Shown here: positions 9,066-18,911 of the stretch, piece after piece | Numbering within the stretch: the stretch's first letter is position 1 | How the letters are laid out: each line of letters starts with the position of its first letter | Made by a program: the position numbers and the translations under genes | Notes under the pieces: model-generated | Database searches by the model: none | The model's input: the letters and a program-made list of their open reading frames with translations, nothing else | Told to the model about the DNA's origin: nothing | DNA from: Sorangium cellulosum | Lineage (GTDB): Bacteria > Myxococcota_A > Polyangia > Polyangiales > Polyangiaceae | Direction: 5' to 3' | Length of the DNA: 64,000 bases | Assembly: GCF_002950945.1 (NCBI RefSeq) | Contig: NZ_CP012673.1 | Span: forward strand, 2,294,001-2,358,000

Positions 9066-12050
9066 ATGCCCGCTTGGTCTCAATTTCGCCGGATAGCCGC
9101 TTCCACTCCGCTCGTCCTCGCGCTGACGCTCCAACCCTCGGCTTCGAGCGCGGGTGACGTGCTGCCGTTCCAGGATCCCGGTCTGTCGATCGAGGTCCGC
9201 GTCCGCGACCTCCTCGGGCGGCTCACGCTCGACGAGAAGCTCTCGCTCCTGCATCAGTTCCAGCCTGCCATTCCGCGGCTCGGGGTTCCGGACTTCAAGG
9301 CCGGCACCGAGGGGCTGCACGGAGTGGCCTGGTCGACCGATCGCGACAACGGCGGCGCCGTCGTGACGGCGACCGGCACGGTGTTCCCGCAGGCGATCGG
9401 CCTGGCGACGACCTGGAACCCGGATCTCATCCGGCAGGTCGGCGAGGCTGTCGGAGACGAGGTTCGCGGCTATCACGCGCTCGCCCCTCGCGTCTGGGGC
9501 CTGCAGGTGTGGGCGCCCGTGGTCAACCTCCTGCGCGACCCGCGCTGGGGGCGCAACGAGGAGGGCTACTCCGAGGACCCGCTCCTCTCCGGTGTGATCG
9601 CCACCGCCTACGGGCGCGGTCTCGAAGGGGACGACCCGCTCTACCTGAAGACCGCGCCGGTCATCAAGCACTATCTCGCCAACAACAACGAGATCCATCG
9701 TGACACCACGTCGTCGAACCTGCGCCCCCGCGTGAAGCACGAGTATGACGAGCTGCCCTTCAAGATGGCCATCGCCGCCGACGCCGTGACCGGCGTCATG
9801 ACATCTTACAACCTGGTCAACGGCAGGCCGGCCACCGTCAACCCGGATGTCGGCGACGTCGTGCGGAGCTGGACGGAGAAGACGCTCTACAACGTGTCCG
9901 ACGCCTGGGCCCCCTCCAACTTGACCGGCTCGCAGCAGTACTTCGCCACGAGCGAGGAGGCCTTCGCGGCCACACTCCTGGCCGGAGTGGACAGCTTCAC
10001 CGTCGACGACGCCAACAGCGCGCCCACCCTCGAGATTCTCCGCTCGGCGCTCGCGCAAGGGCTGCTCACGGAGGAGGACATCGACGCCGCCGTCGAGCAC
10101 GTCCTCTCCGTCCGTCTCCGGCTCGGCGACTTCGATCCGGACGGGGGCCCTTACGCGGGTATCGGGCCCGAGGTCATCGACAGCCCGGCGCACCGCCAGC
10201 TGGCCCGCCGGGCCGCCGACGAGGCCATGGTGCTGCTCGGGAACAGGCGTCGCCTCCTGCCGCTGGACCCTTCGGCCACGCGGCGGATCGCGGTCGTCGG
10301 GCCTCTCTCGGACACGCTCTACACGGACTGGTACTCCGGGGCGCTCCCGTACCGGGTCACGCCCCTTGACGGCATCCGCGAGCGGCTCGGCGGCGCCACG
10401 GTCCTCTCCAGCGAGGGCGTGGACCGGATCGTGCTGCGCGACGTCGCGAGCGGCCGCTACGTGACCGCTGGCGCGGACGAGGACGGGGACATCCTGCGGG
10501 TCAGCGCGGCCAGCGCGGGTCCCACCGAGGAGTTCGACGTGTTCGACTGGGGGCAGGGCATCGTCACGTTGCGCAGCGCGGCCAACGGCAAGGTGGTCGA
10601 CCGCTTCGACTTCGGCCCCAACTTCGCGAACCGCGCCGCCCAGCCGTACGGCTGGTTTGTCCAGCAGCAGTTCGTCCTCGAGCCGCAGAGCGACGGCACA
10701 CACGTCATCCGCTACGCCGGATACGAGAAGGCGTTCGACTGGGCCGGACCCGAGCTCTACCTGACCATCGCCGAGGACGGCGCGCTCGCCCTGACCGCGA
10801 CCGAGGCGGCCGAAGCGGCTCACTTCGAGGTCGACGTGGTCCGGAGCGGCGTCGACGAGGCCGTGCGCGCGGCGACAGGCGCCGACGCCGCCGTCGTCGT
10901 CGTCGGCAGCATGCCGTTCATCAACGGGCGGGAGGATCACGACCGCACGACGATGGCGCTGGCCGAGGGGCAGTCCGCGCTGGTACGGGCGGTGCTCGCC
11001 GCCAATCCGCGCACCATCCTCGTGGTCGAGACCAGCTATCCGATGACCATCCAGTGGGAGAAGTTCCACGTCCCCGCCATCCTGTGGACCACCCATGCGG
11101 GCCAGGAGACCGGCCACGCCATCTCCGACGTCCTCTTCGGCGACCACAATCCTGCCGGGCGGCTGACCCAGACCTGGTACCGCTCGGCGGACGACCTGCC
11201 GGGCATCCTCGAGTACGACATCATCAAGGCCCGGCGGACCTATCTCTACTTCGATGGTGATCCGCTCTATCCGTTCGGGTACGGGCTGTCCTACTCGACC
11301 TTTGGGTACGACAACCTCCAGCTGAGCGCCCGGTCGGTCCAGGCCGGCGACCCGATCTCGGTGCGCGTCGACGTCACGAACACGAGCCTGCGGGCCGGCG
11401 ATGAGGTCGTTCAGCTCTACAGCCGCCAGCCATCGTCGCGCGATCCGCAGCCCAAGAAGCAGCTGCGGGCGTTTCGGCGGATCCACCTCGCGCCGGGCGA
11501 GAAGCGGACGGTCGAGCTCGATTTCGCCGCCTCCGACCTCGCCCACTGGGACGTGACTCGGGGCCGCTGGGTCCTCGAGGCGGCTGGCGTCGAGCTGATG
11601 GTCGGCTCCTCCTCGGCCGACATCCGCCGGAGCGCGGTCGTGCGCGTGCGCGGCGAGCGCATCCCGGCGCGCGACCTCGCCCGCGAGACGCGAGCGCTCG
11701 ACTTCGACGACTACGCCGGCATCGAGCTGGTCGACGAGAGCATGGAGTGGGGCGATGCCGTGGGCGCCGCCGCGGGCGGCTGGCTCCGCTTCTCCGACGT
11801 GGAGCTGGGCAGCGGTGCCAGCCACTTCAGCGGCGGGTTCGCCCGCGCCGAGGCGGGCGACGCGCTCGTCGAGATCCGGCTCGACGATCCGGTCCGCGGC
11901 AAGGTGGTTGGGACCGCCGTCGTGCCGAGCACGGGCGACGTCTACGCATACGCCACCGCGACCGCCGAGCTCGACGGCGCTCACGGGCGACGCGACGTGT
12001 ACCTCGTGTTCCGCGGAGCCGCCCGCCTGTCGACCTTCGCGATCGAATGA
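9066..12050 (+). CDS. Secreted GH3 glycosidase with beta-trefoil-like insertion and CBM6-like tail
   Basis: 994 residues with a Sec-type signal peptide (RRIAASTPLVLALTL...ASS). The N-terminal GH3 barrel shows KHYLANNNE and the nucleophile motif NVSDAW (Asp279), within a divergent context. After the second GH3 domain begins, an insertion of about 140 residues (about 455-595, starting LRDVASGRYVTAG) resembles a beta-trefoil or fascin-like fold where many GH3 enzymes carry PA14. GH3 part two resumes (GREDHDRTTMAL...), followed by a fibronectin III-like domain (about 735-815) and a C-terminal CBM6-like module (about 875-994). Likely a beta-glucosidase or beta-xylosidase acting outside the cytoplasm on plant glycans. 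No strong ribosome site precedes the ATG, so the start is the least certain part. Confidence 0.85.
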   Translation: MPAWSQFRRIAASTPLVLALTLQPSASSAGDVLPFQDPGLSIEVRVRDLLGRLTLDEKLSLLHQFQPAIPRLGVPDFKAGTEGLHGVAWSTDRDNGGAVVTATGTVFPQAIGLATTWNPDLIRQVGEAVGDEVRGYHALAPRVWGLQVWAPVVNLLRDPRWGRNEEGYSEDPLLSGVIATAYGRGLEGDDPLYLKTAPVIKHYLANNNEIHRDTTSSNLRPRVKHEYDELPFKMAIAADAVTGVMTSYNLVNGRPATVNPDVGDVVRSWTEKTLYNVSDAWAPSNLTGSQQYFATSEEAFAATLLAGVDSFTVDDANSAPTLEILRSALAQGLLTEEDIDAAVEHVLSVRLRLGDFDPDGGPYAGIGPEVIDSPAHRQLARRAADEAMVLLGNRRRLLPLDPSATRRIAVVGPLSDTLYTDWYSGALPYRVTPLDGIRERLGGATVLSSEGVDRIVLRDVASGRYVTAGADEDGDILRVSAASAGPTEEFDVFDWGQGIVTLRSAANGKVVDRFDFGPNFANRAAQPYGWFVQQQFVLEPQSDGTHVIRYAGYEKAFDWAGPELYLTIAEDGALALTATEAAEAAHFEVDVVRSGVDEAVRAATGADAAVVVVGSMPFINGREDHDRTTMALAEGQSALVRAVLAANPRTILVVETSYPMTIQWEKFHVPAILWTTHAGQETGHAISDVLFGDHNPAGRLTQTWYRSADDLPGILEYDIIKARRTYLYFDGDPLYPFGYGLSYSTFGYDNLQLSARSVQAGDPISVRVDVTNTSLRAGDEVVQLYSRQPSSRDPQPKKQLRAFRRIHLAPGEKRTVELDFAASDLAHWDVTRGRWVLEAAGVELMVGSSSADIRRSAVVRVRGERIPARDLARETRALDFDDYAGIELVDESMEWGDAVGAAAGGWLRFSDVELGSGASHFSGGFARAEAGDALVEIRLDDPVRGKVVGTAVVPSTGDVYAYATATAELDGAHGRRDVYLVFRGAARLSTFAIE

Positions 12051-12076
12051 GGGGCGGCTCGCCCTTCACGCTGGCG

Positions 12077-12180
12077 TCAGCCCTGTTGCCGCCGTCTGGT
12101 GCGATGCCGGAGCACCACGCCCAGGCCGAGGACTAGCCCGACCAGACCCCCGGGACCTAAGAACGCCCAGGCTTCTTCGC
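12077..12180 (-). pseudogene. Detached C-terminal membrane-anchor tail
   Basis: The minus strand encodes an uninterrupted tail: a short acidic lead (GEEAWAF), Pro/Gly turn, a hydrophobic run GLVGLVLGLGVVL and a basic end RHRTRRRQQG before a stop. This is the pattern of a C-terminal sorting or anchor signal, but no gene body precedes it; the next minus-strand gene stops 84 bases earlier. It looks like the leftover 3' end of a replaced gene. Confidence 0.35.
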
Positions 12181-12263
12181 CAGCGAGGACTTCGCACCCC
12201 CTTGCGCTGCTTGGACCCGATCTCCTCGCAGGGCTCTCGCGATGGTCGACAGCATACGGACGG

Positions 12264-15185
12264 CTACAAAACAACCGCCACGGCGTCCACCACCAAGGTA
12301 CCGCCCACCACGTTGACCCGAACCGTGTGAGCACCATGTGCAAGTCCACGGAGCGAAAATGTTTGGTAAAGCTCCTTGGAGGCCATCGTGCTGGCCGAAG
12401 AATTGACGACTCGTCCGTCCACCGTGACTTCCAGCTTCGCCGAGCCATTGTTCGGACCCAGAATATCTAGCCCAGTCCCCGTGAATGTGTATTCCAGCGT
12501 AGAGCCGTTTCCTCGGCTCGTAGAAAGGGAACGTTGGTAATTGTACATGCCTTTGCCGTTTTCATGAGCCCAGGCACCACCGTAAACCAGCTTCGGAGCC
12601 GGCACCGAAGCCAGGTCGCTCATCTCCAGATCGTCAAGCAACTCGGAATAGTACGGGGCATAACCGTCAACTGTCTCCACCTTCAAGTTGTCAAAACGGG
12701 TGAAGTAATAGCCGCTGGCCAGATCGATGCGACCGGAGAGCCTGGGTTTGGGGTCGGTGTAGGTGGCAAGCGTCACGCCGTCCAGAAACGCAGTCACTTT
12801 GTTCTCCACGGCCTGAATGGCAATGTTGTGCCATGCGTTGTAAGCGGCGTTGAATCCATCAATCGTCACGCCGCCAGAGCCGTTGGCCACATTTCCGCTA
12901 GCTACGGGCATGCCGTCGACCAGCAGCTGCCAGCCTCCGTCAAACCAGAACTTCAGAAAATAAGGAGTACCGTTCATATAGTGGGAGCTGTCGCCGCCCT
13001 GCTGCCGGGCTCCGATGGCAGCGTAGTTGTTGCCGCTCTGGGTGCTGTTGTTTTCGAACGAAACATCGACGCTGGCCTTGTAGTTGAGCCACCGGTTGTC
13101 TCCGATACCTGTGATCGGATTGCCCTCATTCCATGTACCTCCAAGGCCCATGGTCGGTCGATCTACCTGTTGGCGCAGGATGTAGTTGCTGGAGCTGCTG
13201 GGGAGATACGCTTCGAACGCGCCGTTGCGATCGCAGGCGTAGCGGGGGATTGTGCTTTGGGGGCCGCCGCGGGACGTTATGTAGCTCTCGGTTCCCGTGA
13301 TCTGGCCGCCTGACCCGATCACCGGGACGGTCTTGGCGGAATAGTCGAAGTTGTCGGCATATAGAGTCTTATCCGACGTATCTTGAGCTGAGCCGTTCGC
13401 GTTGGTGTCGAGCACAGTGCGCGCGCCCTCTACCGGCAACGGCTGATTGTATTCTGCGTCTCCACTGTTCGCCAATGTGGTGGCAGTCAAAATCGAATAG
13501 GGGTCGACTTTGATGGTGTAAATGCCGCTGGCGTCAGCGGACATGTTGCACCGGTACTTCATGTAGTTGCTGTTGAAGGGTTCCCCGGGGGCGGCCGCCC
13601 GAGTTTCCCACAGCTCGAGGGGAGGGCTGCCCGTATAATCCATATTGGCCGTCTGGAGCTTGTAGGTCTGCGTGCGCTCGCTGTCGTTCATGAAAATAGT
13701 CGAAAAATTGCGCTTGTCGGGAGCGGCGAGCGTCATGTAGCTGGGGGTGCCGTTGCGTCCGTTGACAGGGTTCGTGCCCGTCGCGCCGGTGTAGCTGGAT
13801 TGAGGTACCACCCTCCAGATCCCCGCGGTGTTGTCCTGATTCTCCCAGCCGACCTTCGCAAACCAGCTAAAATGCCTCAGGATGTCTAGGCCTGCATCAT
13901 AGTGAATCCAGCCCGACCACGGGTCGCGTGCGCTGAGCAATTCTTTGAAGGAATATTGCCCACCTTCGTAGAAGGAACCGATGGCTGGTTGGTAGATGAA
14001 GTGAGTCCGGCGGGAATTGACGAACCCCTTGATGATGGTGTTGCCCATCTCCAGCGGGCCGTTGATGCCGCCGATGCCGGTGCCTGCCACCGTGGGATCC
14101 TTCATGTTGTTGTTGGGGCGGAAGGCCGTGTTGCTAAATGTGGCCTGCGCCTCACTGTTCCAGACCTCTTTGTCGAATTGCTCTGCGAGCTTCTTGAAGT
14201 TGCCCGCGCTGTCGTCATCCGTGTTGTAATGGTATCCGGCAGCCGATACGGCGTTCCGCAGGGTGGAGTCGCTCACCATCCTGCCGCCGAACGAGCCGAT
14301 CCCGACCTCATCGGATATCATAATTTTTATGCTGTTGTACAGCGCTTGCTCGGTTGCGTTATTGAAGCCGGCGGTGTCCTCTTTGAGCCGGGCGGCATAT
14401 TGCATGGTCCATGTCAAGTCCGGCGAACGTTCGTTGAGACCGGGGTTGACGTAGTCGACCATGTAACCGTAGTTGCGATATGCGGCTAGGATGGTATTTT
14501 TATGCCAGGTGTAGACTTTGTCGTTGTTATTTGCCCAGCCGGGAGCGTTCCAGCGCAGGATGCTCACTTTCAGGCTGGGGTTGACCTTCTTGGCGTCGGC
14601 GGCAAGCTGGAAGCCGGGGCTCCGCCTGACGTTCGCCGCTTCACTTGCCAGTCGCATCGTGGCCGGGTCCGGGCCGGTGGAGTTGTTTCGGTCGTTGCCC
14701 ATCTCGATCTTCACGTGTGTGATGATGGGCCTTGTTCCGCCGAACAGGATCTTGAGCAGTTTTGCGTATTGCTCGGGGTGCTCGGACTTGTAATCCATCA
14801 AAAGCTCACTGGTGCCGTTGGCGCTGAGCACACCGAAGCCTTTGAATGTGAGGCCGTTCGTGTTGCCGCTCTGGATGTTGTTGCCGTTCAGTGAAATAGT
14901 GGTCGCCGACCCAACGTCTGTGAGCTCTTCGCACGCGACTGGGGTGATTGCCCCACCCGAACCGGCCTGACCCCCGCCGTCGGAGGCGCCGCTGCCGCCG
15001 GTGGCGCCGGTATCTCCCGAGCCGGATGTTCCGTCTGCGCCGCCCGTGCCGATGCCTCCACCCAAGGCCCCTCCGGCCCCGCCAGCTTCACCGTCCGCGC
15101 CAGCGCCGGGCGACGAATTCTCACCGCAGGCCAGCGAGAGCGCTATGAAGCAAAGAACCATGGAGGATACGGTCTGCTTAGTCAT
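12264..15185 (-). CDS. GH59-like secreted glycosidase lipoprotein with lectin/CBM modules
   Basis: 973 residues starting at ATG 15185 (GAGAAGAAAAC upstream), which gives a lipoprotein signal ending LSLACG; a Gly/Ala/Ser linker follows (about 25-80). The catalytic part resembles galactocerebrosidase-type GH59: KGFGVLSANGTSELL at the start of the barrel, HVKIEMGNDRNNSTGPDP, the acid/base in GLNERSPDL (Glu252) and the nucleophile in VWNSEAQATF (Glu345). A laminin-G-like beta-sandwich (about 655-830) and a galactose-binding-like module (about 870-973) follow. It probably cleaves beta-galactosides outside the cell. The gene is visibly richer in A+T and in Asn/Lys/Tyr codons than its neighbours, a sign of transfer. 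A LacI-type operator lies about 320 bases upstream. Confidence 0.75.
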   Translation of the reverse strand: MTKQTVSSMVLCFIALSLACGENSSPGAGADGEAGGAGGALGGGIGTGGADGTSGSGDTGATGGSGASDGGGQAGSGGAITPVACEELTDVGSATTISLNGNNIQSGNTNGLTFKGFGVLSANGTSELLMDYKSEHPEQYAKLLKILFGGTRPIITHVKIEMGNDRNNSTGPDPATMRLASEAANVRRSPGFQLAADAKKVNPSLKVSILRWNAPGWANNNDKVYTWHKNTILAAYRNYGYMVDYVNPGLNERSPDLTWTMQYAARLKEDTAGFNNATEQALYNSIKIMISDEVGIGSFGGRMVSDSTLRNAVSAAGYHYNTDDDSAGNFKKLAEQFDKEVWNSEAQATFSNTAFRPNNNMKDPTVAGTGIGGINGPLEMGNTIIKGFVNSRRTHFIYQPAIGSFYEGGQYSFKELLSARDPWSGWIHYDAGLDILRHFSWFAKVGWENQDNTAGIWRVVPQSSYTGATGTNPVNGRNGTPSYMTLAAPDKRNFSTIFMNDSERTQTYKLQTANMDYTGSPPLELWETRAAAPGEPFNSNYMKYRCNMSADASGIYTIKVDPYSILTATTLANSGDAEYNQPLPVEGARTVLDTNANGSAQDTSDKTLYADNFDYSAKTVPVIGSGGQITGTESYITSRGGPQSTIPRYACDRNGAFEAYLPSSSSNYILRQQVDRPTMGLGGTWNEGNPITGIGDNRWLNYKASVDVSFENNSTQSGNNYAAIGARQQGGDSSHYMNGTPYFLKFWFDGGWQLLVDGMPVASGNVANGSGGVTIDGFNAAYNAWHNIAIQAVENKVTAFLDGVTLATYTDPKPRLSGRIDLASGYYFTRFDNLKVETVDGYAPYYSELLDDLEMSDLASVPAPKLVYGGAWAHENGKGMYNYQRSLSTSRGNGSTLEYTFTGTGLDILGPNNGSAKLEVTVDGRVVNSSASTMASKELYQTFSLRGLAHGAHTVRVNVVGGTLVVDAVAVVL

Positions 15186-15839
15186 CGTTTTCTTCTCTTC
15201 TTGGCGTTCTGCGAGTGCGCGGGGAGAGCGGGGCACCCGTCATCTTGTTGCGCATCGTTGCGCGAGCTAGAGTTGATCAAGCTCGCCGCACCCGGTCAGG
15301 GGGGAGCCGAAAGCAAGGCGATTGAGGATGTCAATGGGCTAATCGCCGCGCTCGCCCCACGTGACAGGAGGTTCCTTATGCGATCCGCCTTCCTCCTGGA
15401 GGAGTGATGCGAACGGAGCCGGTGCCGAGATCGATCGGATGACGAAGGTCTCGGCGCTCACGACGACCCATCCATGGCGAAGCAAAAGCATACCGATCGG
15501 GTCGATTGTGAACGCTCACATGGTCGGCGTCAATTCCAATCGACCGGCCCGCGGCATCCATCCTCCAGCCCGCCGGCGCTGTGCCATCGGTGGCCTGGAT
15601 GCAGCCTGGGATTAGAAAAGGACGATGGAGGCGCAATCCAGGACGCGGTGTGGTCGACCCAAAGGTCGGGCACCGTTGGGCAACGCGGCTCATCCACACG
15701 ACCATCTGGTACGCTCCTACGCGACGCGCTCGTGGGCCCATCACGGGCCCAACCGCCGAGGCTCCGGCCAGCACGACCTGCACCGCAGGCGCACGGTTTG
15801 CGCCGCAGAGGACGGGCTCTCGATGACCCTGGAGCTGCG
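15186..15839. other. Upstream region of the GH59-like gene
   Basis: No supported gene. Its notable content is the conserved operator/promoter block near 15471-15560. The rest shows no RNA gene or repeat that I can recognise. Confidence 0.5.
15507..15520 (-). promoter_or_regulatory. LacI-type operator upstream of the GH59-like gene
   Basis: TGTGAACGCTCACA, a 14-bp palindrome with one mismatched pair and the central CG typical of LacI/GalR operators. On the minus strand it lies within a conserved block: CGATTGGAATTGAC, then the operator, then GGTATGCTTTTGCTTCG. The same block occurs upstream of the alpha/beta-hydrolase gene (25769). Confidence 0.65.
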
Positions 15840-16025
15840 CTACCTGTCTCTGCGGGCATCGATCTCGCCCTCGCGCTCCTCGAGGAGGACCTCGGGCACC
15901 GCGACGAGCACCGCGAGCGCGCCGCCCATGAGGACGCGTCGTTTTCGTGCGCGCTTCTGGCTTTCCTGAAGCTCATCAATCGCATCGATCTCGGGCGACG
16001 CGGGCGCTCCGCGGATCTCGGTCAT
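15840..16025 (-). CDS. Possible 61-residue single-span membrane protein
   Basis: The frame starting at ATG 16025 encodes an acidic N-terminus (SPEIDAIDELQESQ), a basic stretch KRARKRR, one hydrophobic helix (VLMGGALAVLVAVPEVLL) and a charged tail. The charge layout suits a small inner-membrane protein. There is no clear ribosome site, and it is divergent from the next gene, so it may be spurious. Function unknown. Confidence 0.35.
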   Translation of the reverse strand: MTEIRGAPASPEIDAIDELQESQKRARKRRVLMGGALAVLVAVPEVLLEEREGEIDARRDR

Positions 16026-16097
16026 GAGGGCGCAGCCTGTGTAGAAAGTGATCCCCTGTTCAAGAGCGGCCGACGCGCGGCGCGATCGTGATATTGA

Positions 16098-18738
16098 ATG
16101 ATGATGGCTTCCCTCCCGTGGCTCTTCGAGCATGGAGACCTTGTGTGGAAGGCGGCGCTCGCCGCGCTGTCGGGCGGAGGCGCCGCCGCCGCGGCCCTCG
16201 CCGACCGCGCCGCGGCGCGGTCGCAGGCGAGGCGTGCCCGCGCGGCGTTCGGCGCGCCGCTCGCGTCGCTGGCGAAGCTCGATAACGGCGTGCGCGTCGC
16301 GCTGACAGGCACCCTGGAGGCCGAGGGGACATGGCCGCGCGCTTCGAGGACGGCGCCGCGGTCGCGGCGGCCACGGTCGCGTACGATCCGCGGGAGCGCG
16401 CGCTGGGCGAGCCGGAGCGCTGGACGCCCGGCCATAACGTGCGCGCGTCGGGCCTCTTCGTCTCCGTCGGCGGCGAGCGCGTCGAGCTCCAGGGCCCCGT
16501 CGAGGTCGTGGCCGGGTCGCGCGAGCTCCGGCCCGGCAAGCCGCTCGAGTCGATGCCGCTCGCGACGTGTTGCCGTGTGACGGCCACGTTCCCGGGCGCA
16601 CGGCCGCACTTCATGGAGCGCGTCGTGCTCTTCCGGTCGCTCTCGCCGGGCGATCGGGTCCGCGTCTCCGGCGTCCTCCGTCGAGAGGCGGCGACCGGCG
16701 AGGCGGGGTCTCGCTCCGCGGCCGCGCGGTGGACGCTCGTCGCCGACGGCGAGAGCGCCTCGCCCTCCGCGGAGCGCGGGCTCGAGATCGCGTTCGAGGG
16801 CAATCCCGCGGTGAAGGGCGCGAGCGTGAAGCGGATCGCGGGCTGGGGGATCGCCGGCGCCCTCGCCTTCCTCGTGGTGTTCGCGCTCGGCGGGGAGCTC
16901 GCGTTGCGCTCGGCGCAGCGCGAGCTCGAGGTCTTGGCGCACGAGAACGACTGGGTGGGCGAGGTGTCCGTCGCGGCCGGCGATCCGATCGACCCCAGGG
17001 CGCCCCCGGCGCTCCCGGTCACGCTGGGCAGGACGGCGACCGCGCTCGCCGCCGCGACGCCGTTCCACCGGGGCATGGCGATCGAGCGTTACAGCGCCGC
17101 GCTCGACCGGCGCGGTCACGCCGATCCCGCGATCATCGGCCAGCGCGTGGCGCTCCACATGGCCATCGGCATGGCAAGCAGCCGCTGCCTCCACGCCGCG
17201 GATGTCCTCACCTCCCACGGCCAGCTCGAGGAGGCGGCGGCGCTGCTCGCGCGCTGCGACACCGGCGATGTCCATCTGGAGCGATCCCGGCTCGCGATGG
17301 CCTCGTTCGTCCGGTTCTCCCTCGGCGACTTCACGGCGGCGAGCGAGCTCGCCGAGGGGTCGAGCCTGGACAACGACGGCAAGGACTGGCTGCGGTTCGC
17401 GACGCGGGCGCACCTGCTCGCGGGCGCAGCGACCTGGCTGCCAGGATGATGAGGAAGTACGCGGGCCTCGTGACGCGGCCGGCCGCGTCGCTGTTCCCGA
17501 GGGACGCGCGGGCGCCGGATCTGTGGCAGGCCCAGGTCGCGATGTCCTCTGGAAAGGTCGCGGAGTGCATCGCGGACGCGATCGACGCGCGCGCGGGCGA
17601 CACGGCAGCGCGGAAGCGCCTCGAGGGCGAGCCCGGCGGGCCGATGCCCCTCGAGTGCCTTCTCCTGCTCGCCGACCTCGAAGCGCCGGCGGCGCGGCCC
17701 GCGCTCCTGGCGAGGCGGCTCTTCCCGGACGATCCGGGCGCGCCCGGCGTGGATCTCGCGATCCGGGCCACGTGGGCCACCCCGGACACTCCGCCGGTGA
17801 CCGACGCGCCCGACCTGTGGATCACGCTCCTGCTCTCCGAGGCGGCCGGCGGCGAGGTGAGCTTCCCGGCAGGGCTCGTCTTGCCGGGGCGAGCGCTCCT
17901 TGCCCTCGTGAACCCGCTCGCGGCCATCGAGGACGTCCTGCCCGGCGTCGAGGCGGCGGTCGTGGCGTCGGTCTCTTCCGCGGCCGAGCCCAGCGACCGG
18001 GCTCGCCTCGCGCGTGGGCTCGTCTCCTCGCGCCTGGCGGAGTTCGAGGCGGCGGCCGGTGAGCCGGACAGGGCGCGGGAGCGGGTGGACGCCGCGCTCG
18101 GCGACCTCGAGGCGCTCGTCGGGGCCGAGGGCGCCGGGTCCGGCGAGCAGCGGCCCTCGCCGGGGGGCGCAGCGGCGATCCCCGACCTGGCGTGGCTGGA
18201 GGGCCACCTGAGGGGCTTGCAGGCCGCGCTGGCGCTCGACGCGGGTGATGTCGAGGGGGCGCGGCGCCTGCGGCGCGCCTGGTCGCGGCGCCAGCCGGGC
18301 AACGAGCTCGATGCGCTCCTCGCGTTCCGCGAGGCGCGCGACGTCACCGGGCTCCGGCGAGAGTTCGTGAGCTGGGGGATGGCCCACGAGGGGGAGTTGG
18401 TCCCGTGGGCGCTCATGGCGCGCGGCGACGGCGCGGCGCTCGTTGCGTGGCTACAGCGCCGCGACGCGGAGCTCGGCGCGTTCCTGCGCGTGGGCGCGCC
18501 GCTCCTCCGCGCCGGCCAGCCCGAGCTGCGCGCGTGGCTCCGCTACGGCCGCCGGCCGCTCCGGTGGACCGCGAGCCTCCGCGAGCTCCTCGTCGAGGCG
18601 GCCACCCTGAAGGCCGCCGCCGCAGCGGCCGGCGACGCCGATCGCGCGCGTCAGCACGGCGACCGGGCGGCGCGCTTCCGGGAGGCGCTGCTTCGCCGCG
18701 ATGTTGCTGTTCCGCTCGCCTTGGTCGAGCGCCTCTAG
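16098..18738 (+). pseudogene. Frame-broken gene for a large membrane protein (GIDE-like start, repeat-rich body)
   Basis: Three consecutive coding stretches in three frames make one protein of about 880 residues: MMMASLPWLFEHGDL to TGTLEAEGT (16098 to about 16325), then ARFEDGAAVAAATVAY to LLAGAAT (to about 17440), then RMMRKYAGLVTRP to the TAG at 18738. The first break is repaired by one extra G in the run at 16324-16327; the second is near 17435. The N-terminal part (LDNGVRVALTGTLEAEG ... RASGLFVSVGGERVELQGP) resembles the GIDE-type domain; a transmembrane helix follows (GIAGALAFLVVFALGG), then a helical, TPR-like region. It is either a pseudogene or an intact gene with two sequence errors. 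Function unknown. Confidence 0.6.
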
Positions 18739-18741
18739 TTA

Positions 18742-18909
18742 CTACAGCGACAAACGGGTTGAACCCGTCTGAAATGAGCAGATTTTCGAACCGCCAAGGC
18801 GCCAAGGCGCCAAGGACGCCAAGAAGGAGAAGAAAATATCTTGGCGCCCTTGGCGCCCTTGGCGCCTTGGCGGTTCATCTCTCGTTCCTCAACGTGATCG
18901 GTGTTCTAG
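18742..18909 (+). repeat. CTAG-bounded palindromic element, copy 1
   Basis: 168 bp starting CTACAGCGACAAACGGG and ending CGTGATCGGTGTTCTAG. The middle is a long imperfect hairpin built from CCAAGG/CCTTGG heptads (AACCGCCAAGGCGCCAAGG ... CCTTGGCGCCTTGGCGGTT) around a short A+T loop. It fills almost the entire gap between two convergent genes, ending 2 bases before the stop of the reductase gene. Copies 2 and 3 are at 20764 and 24387. Confidence 0.85.
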
Positions 18910-18911
18910 TC

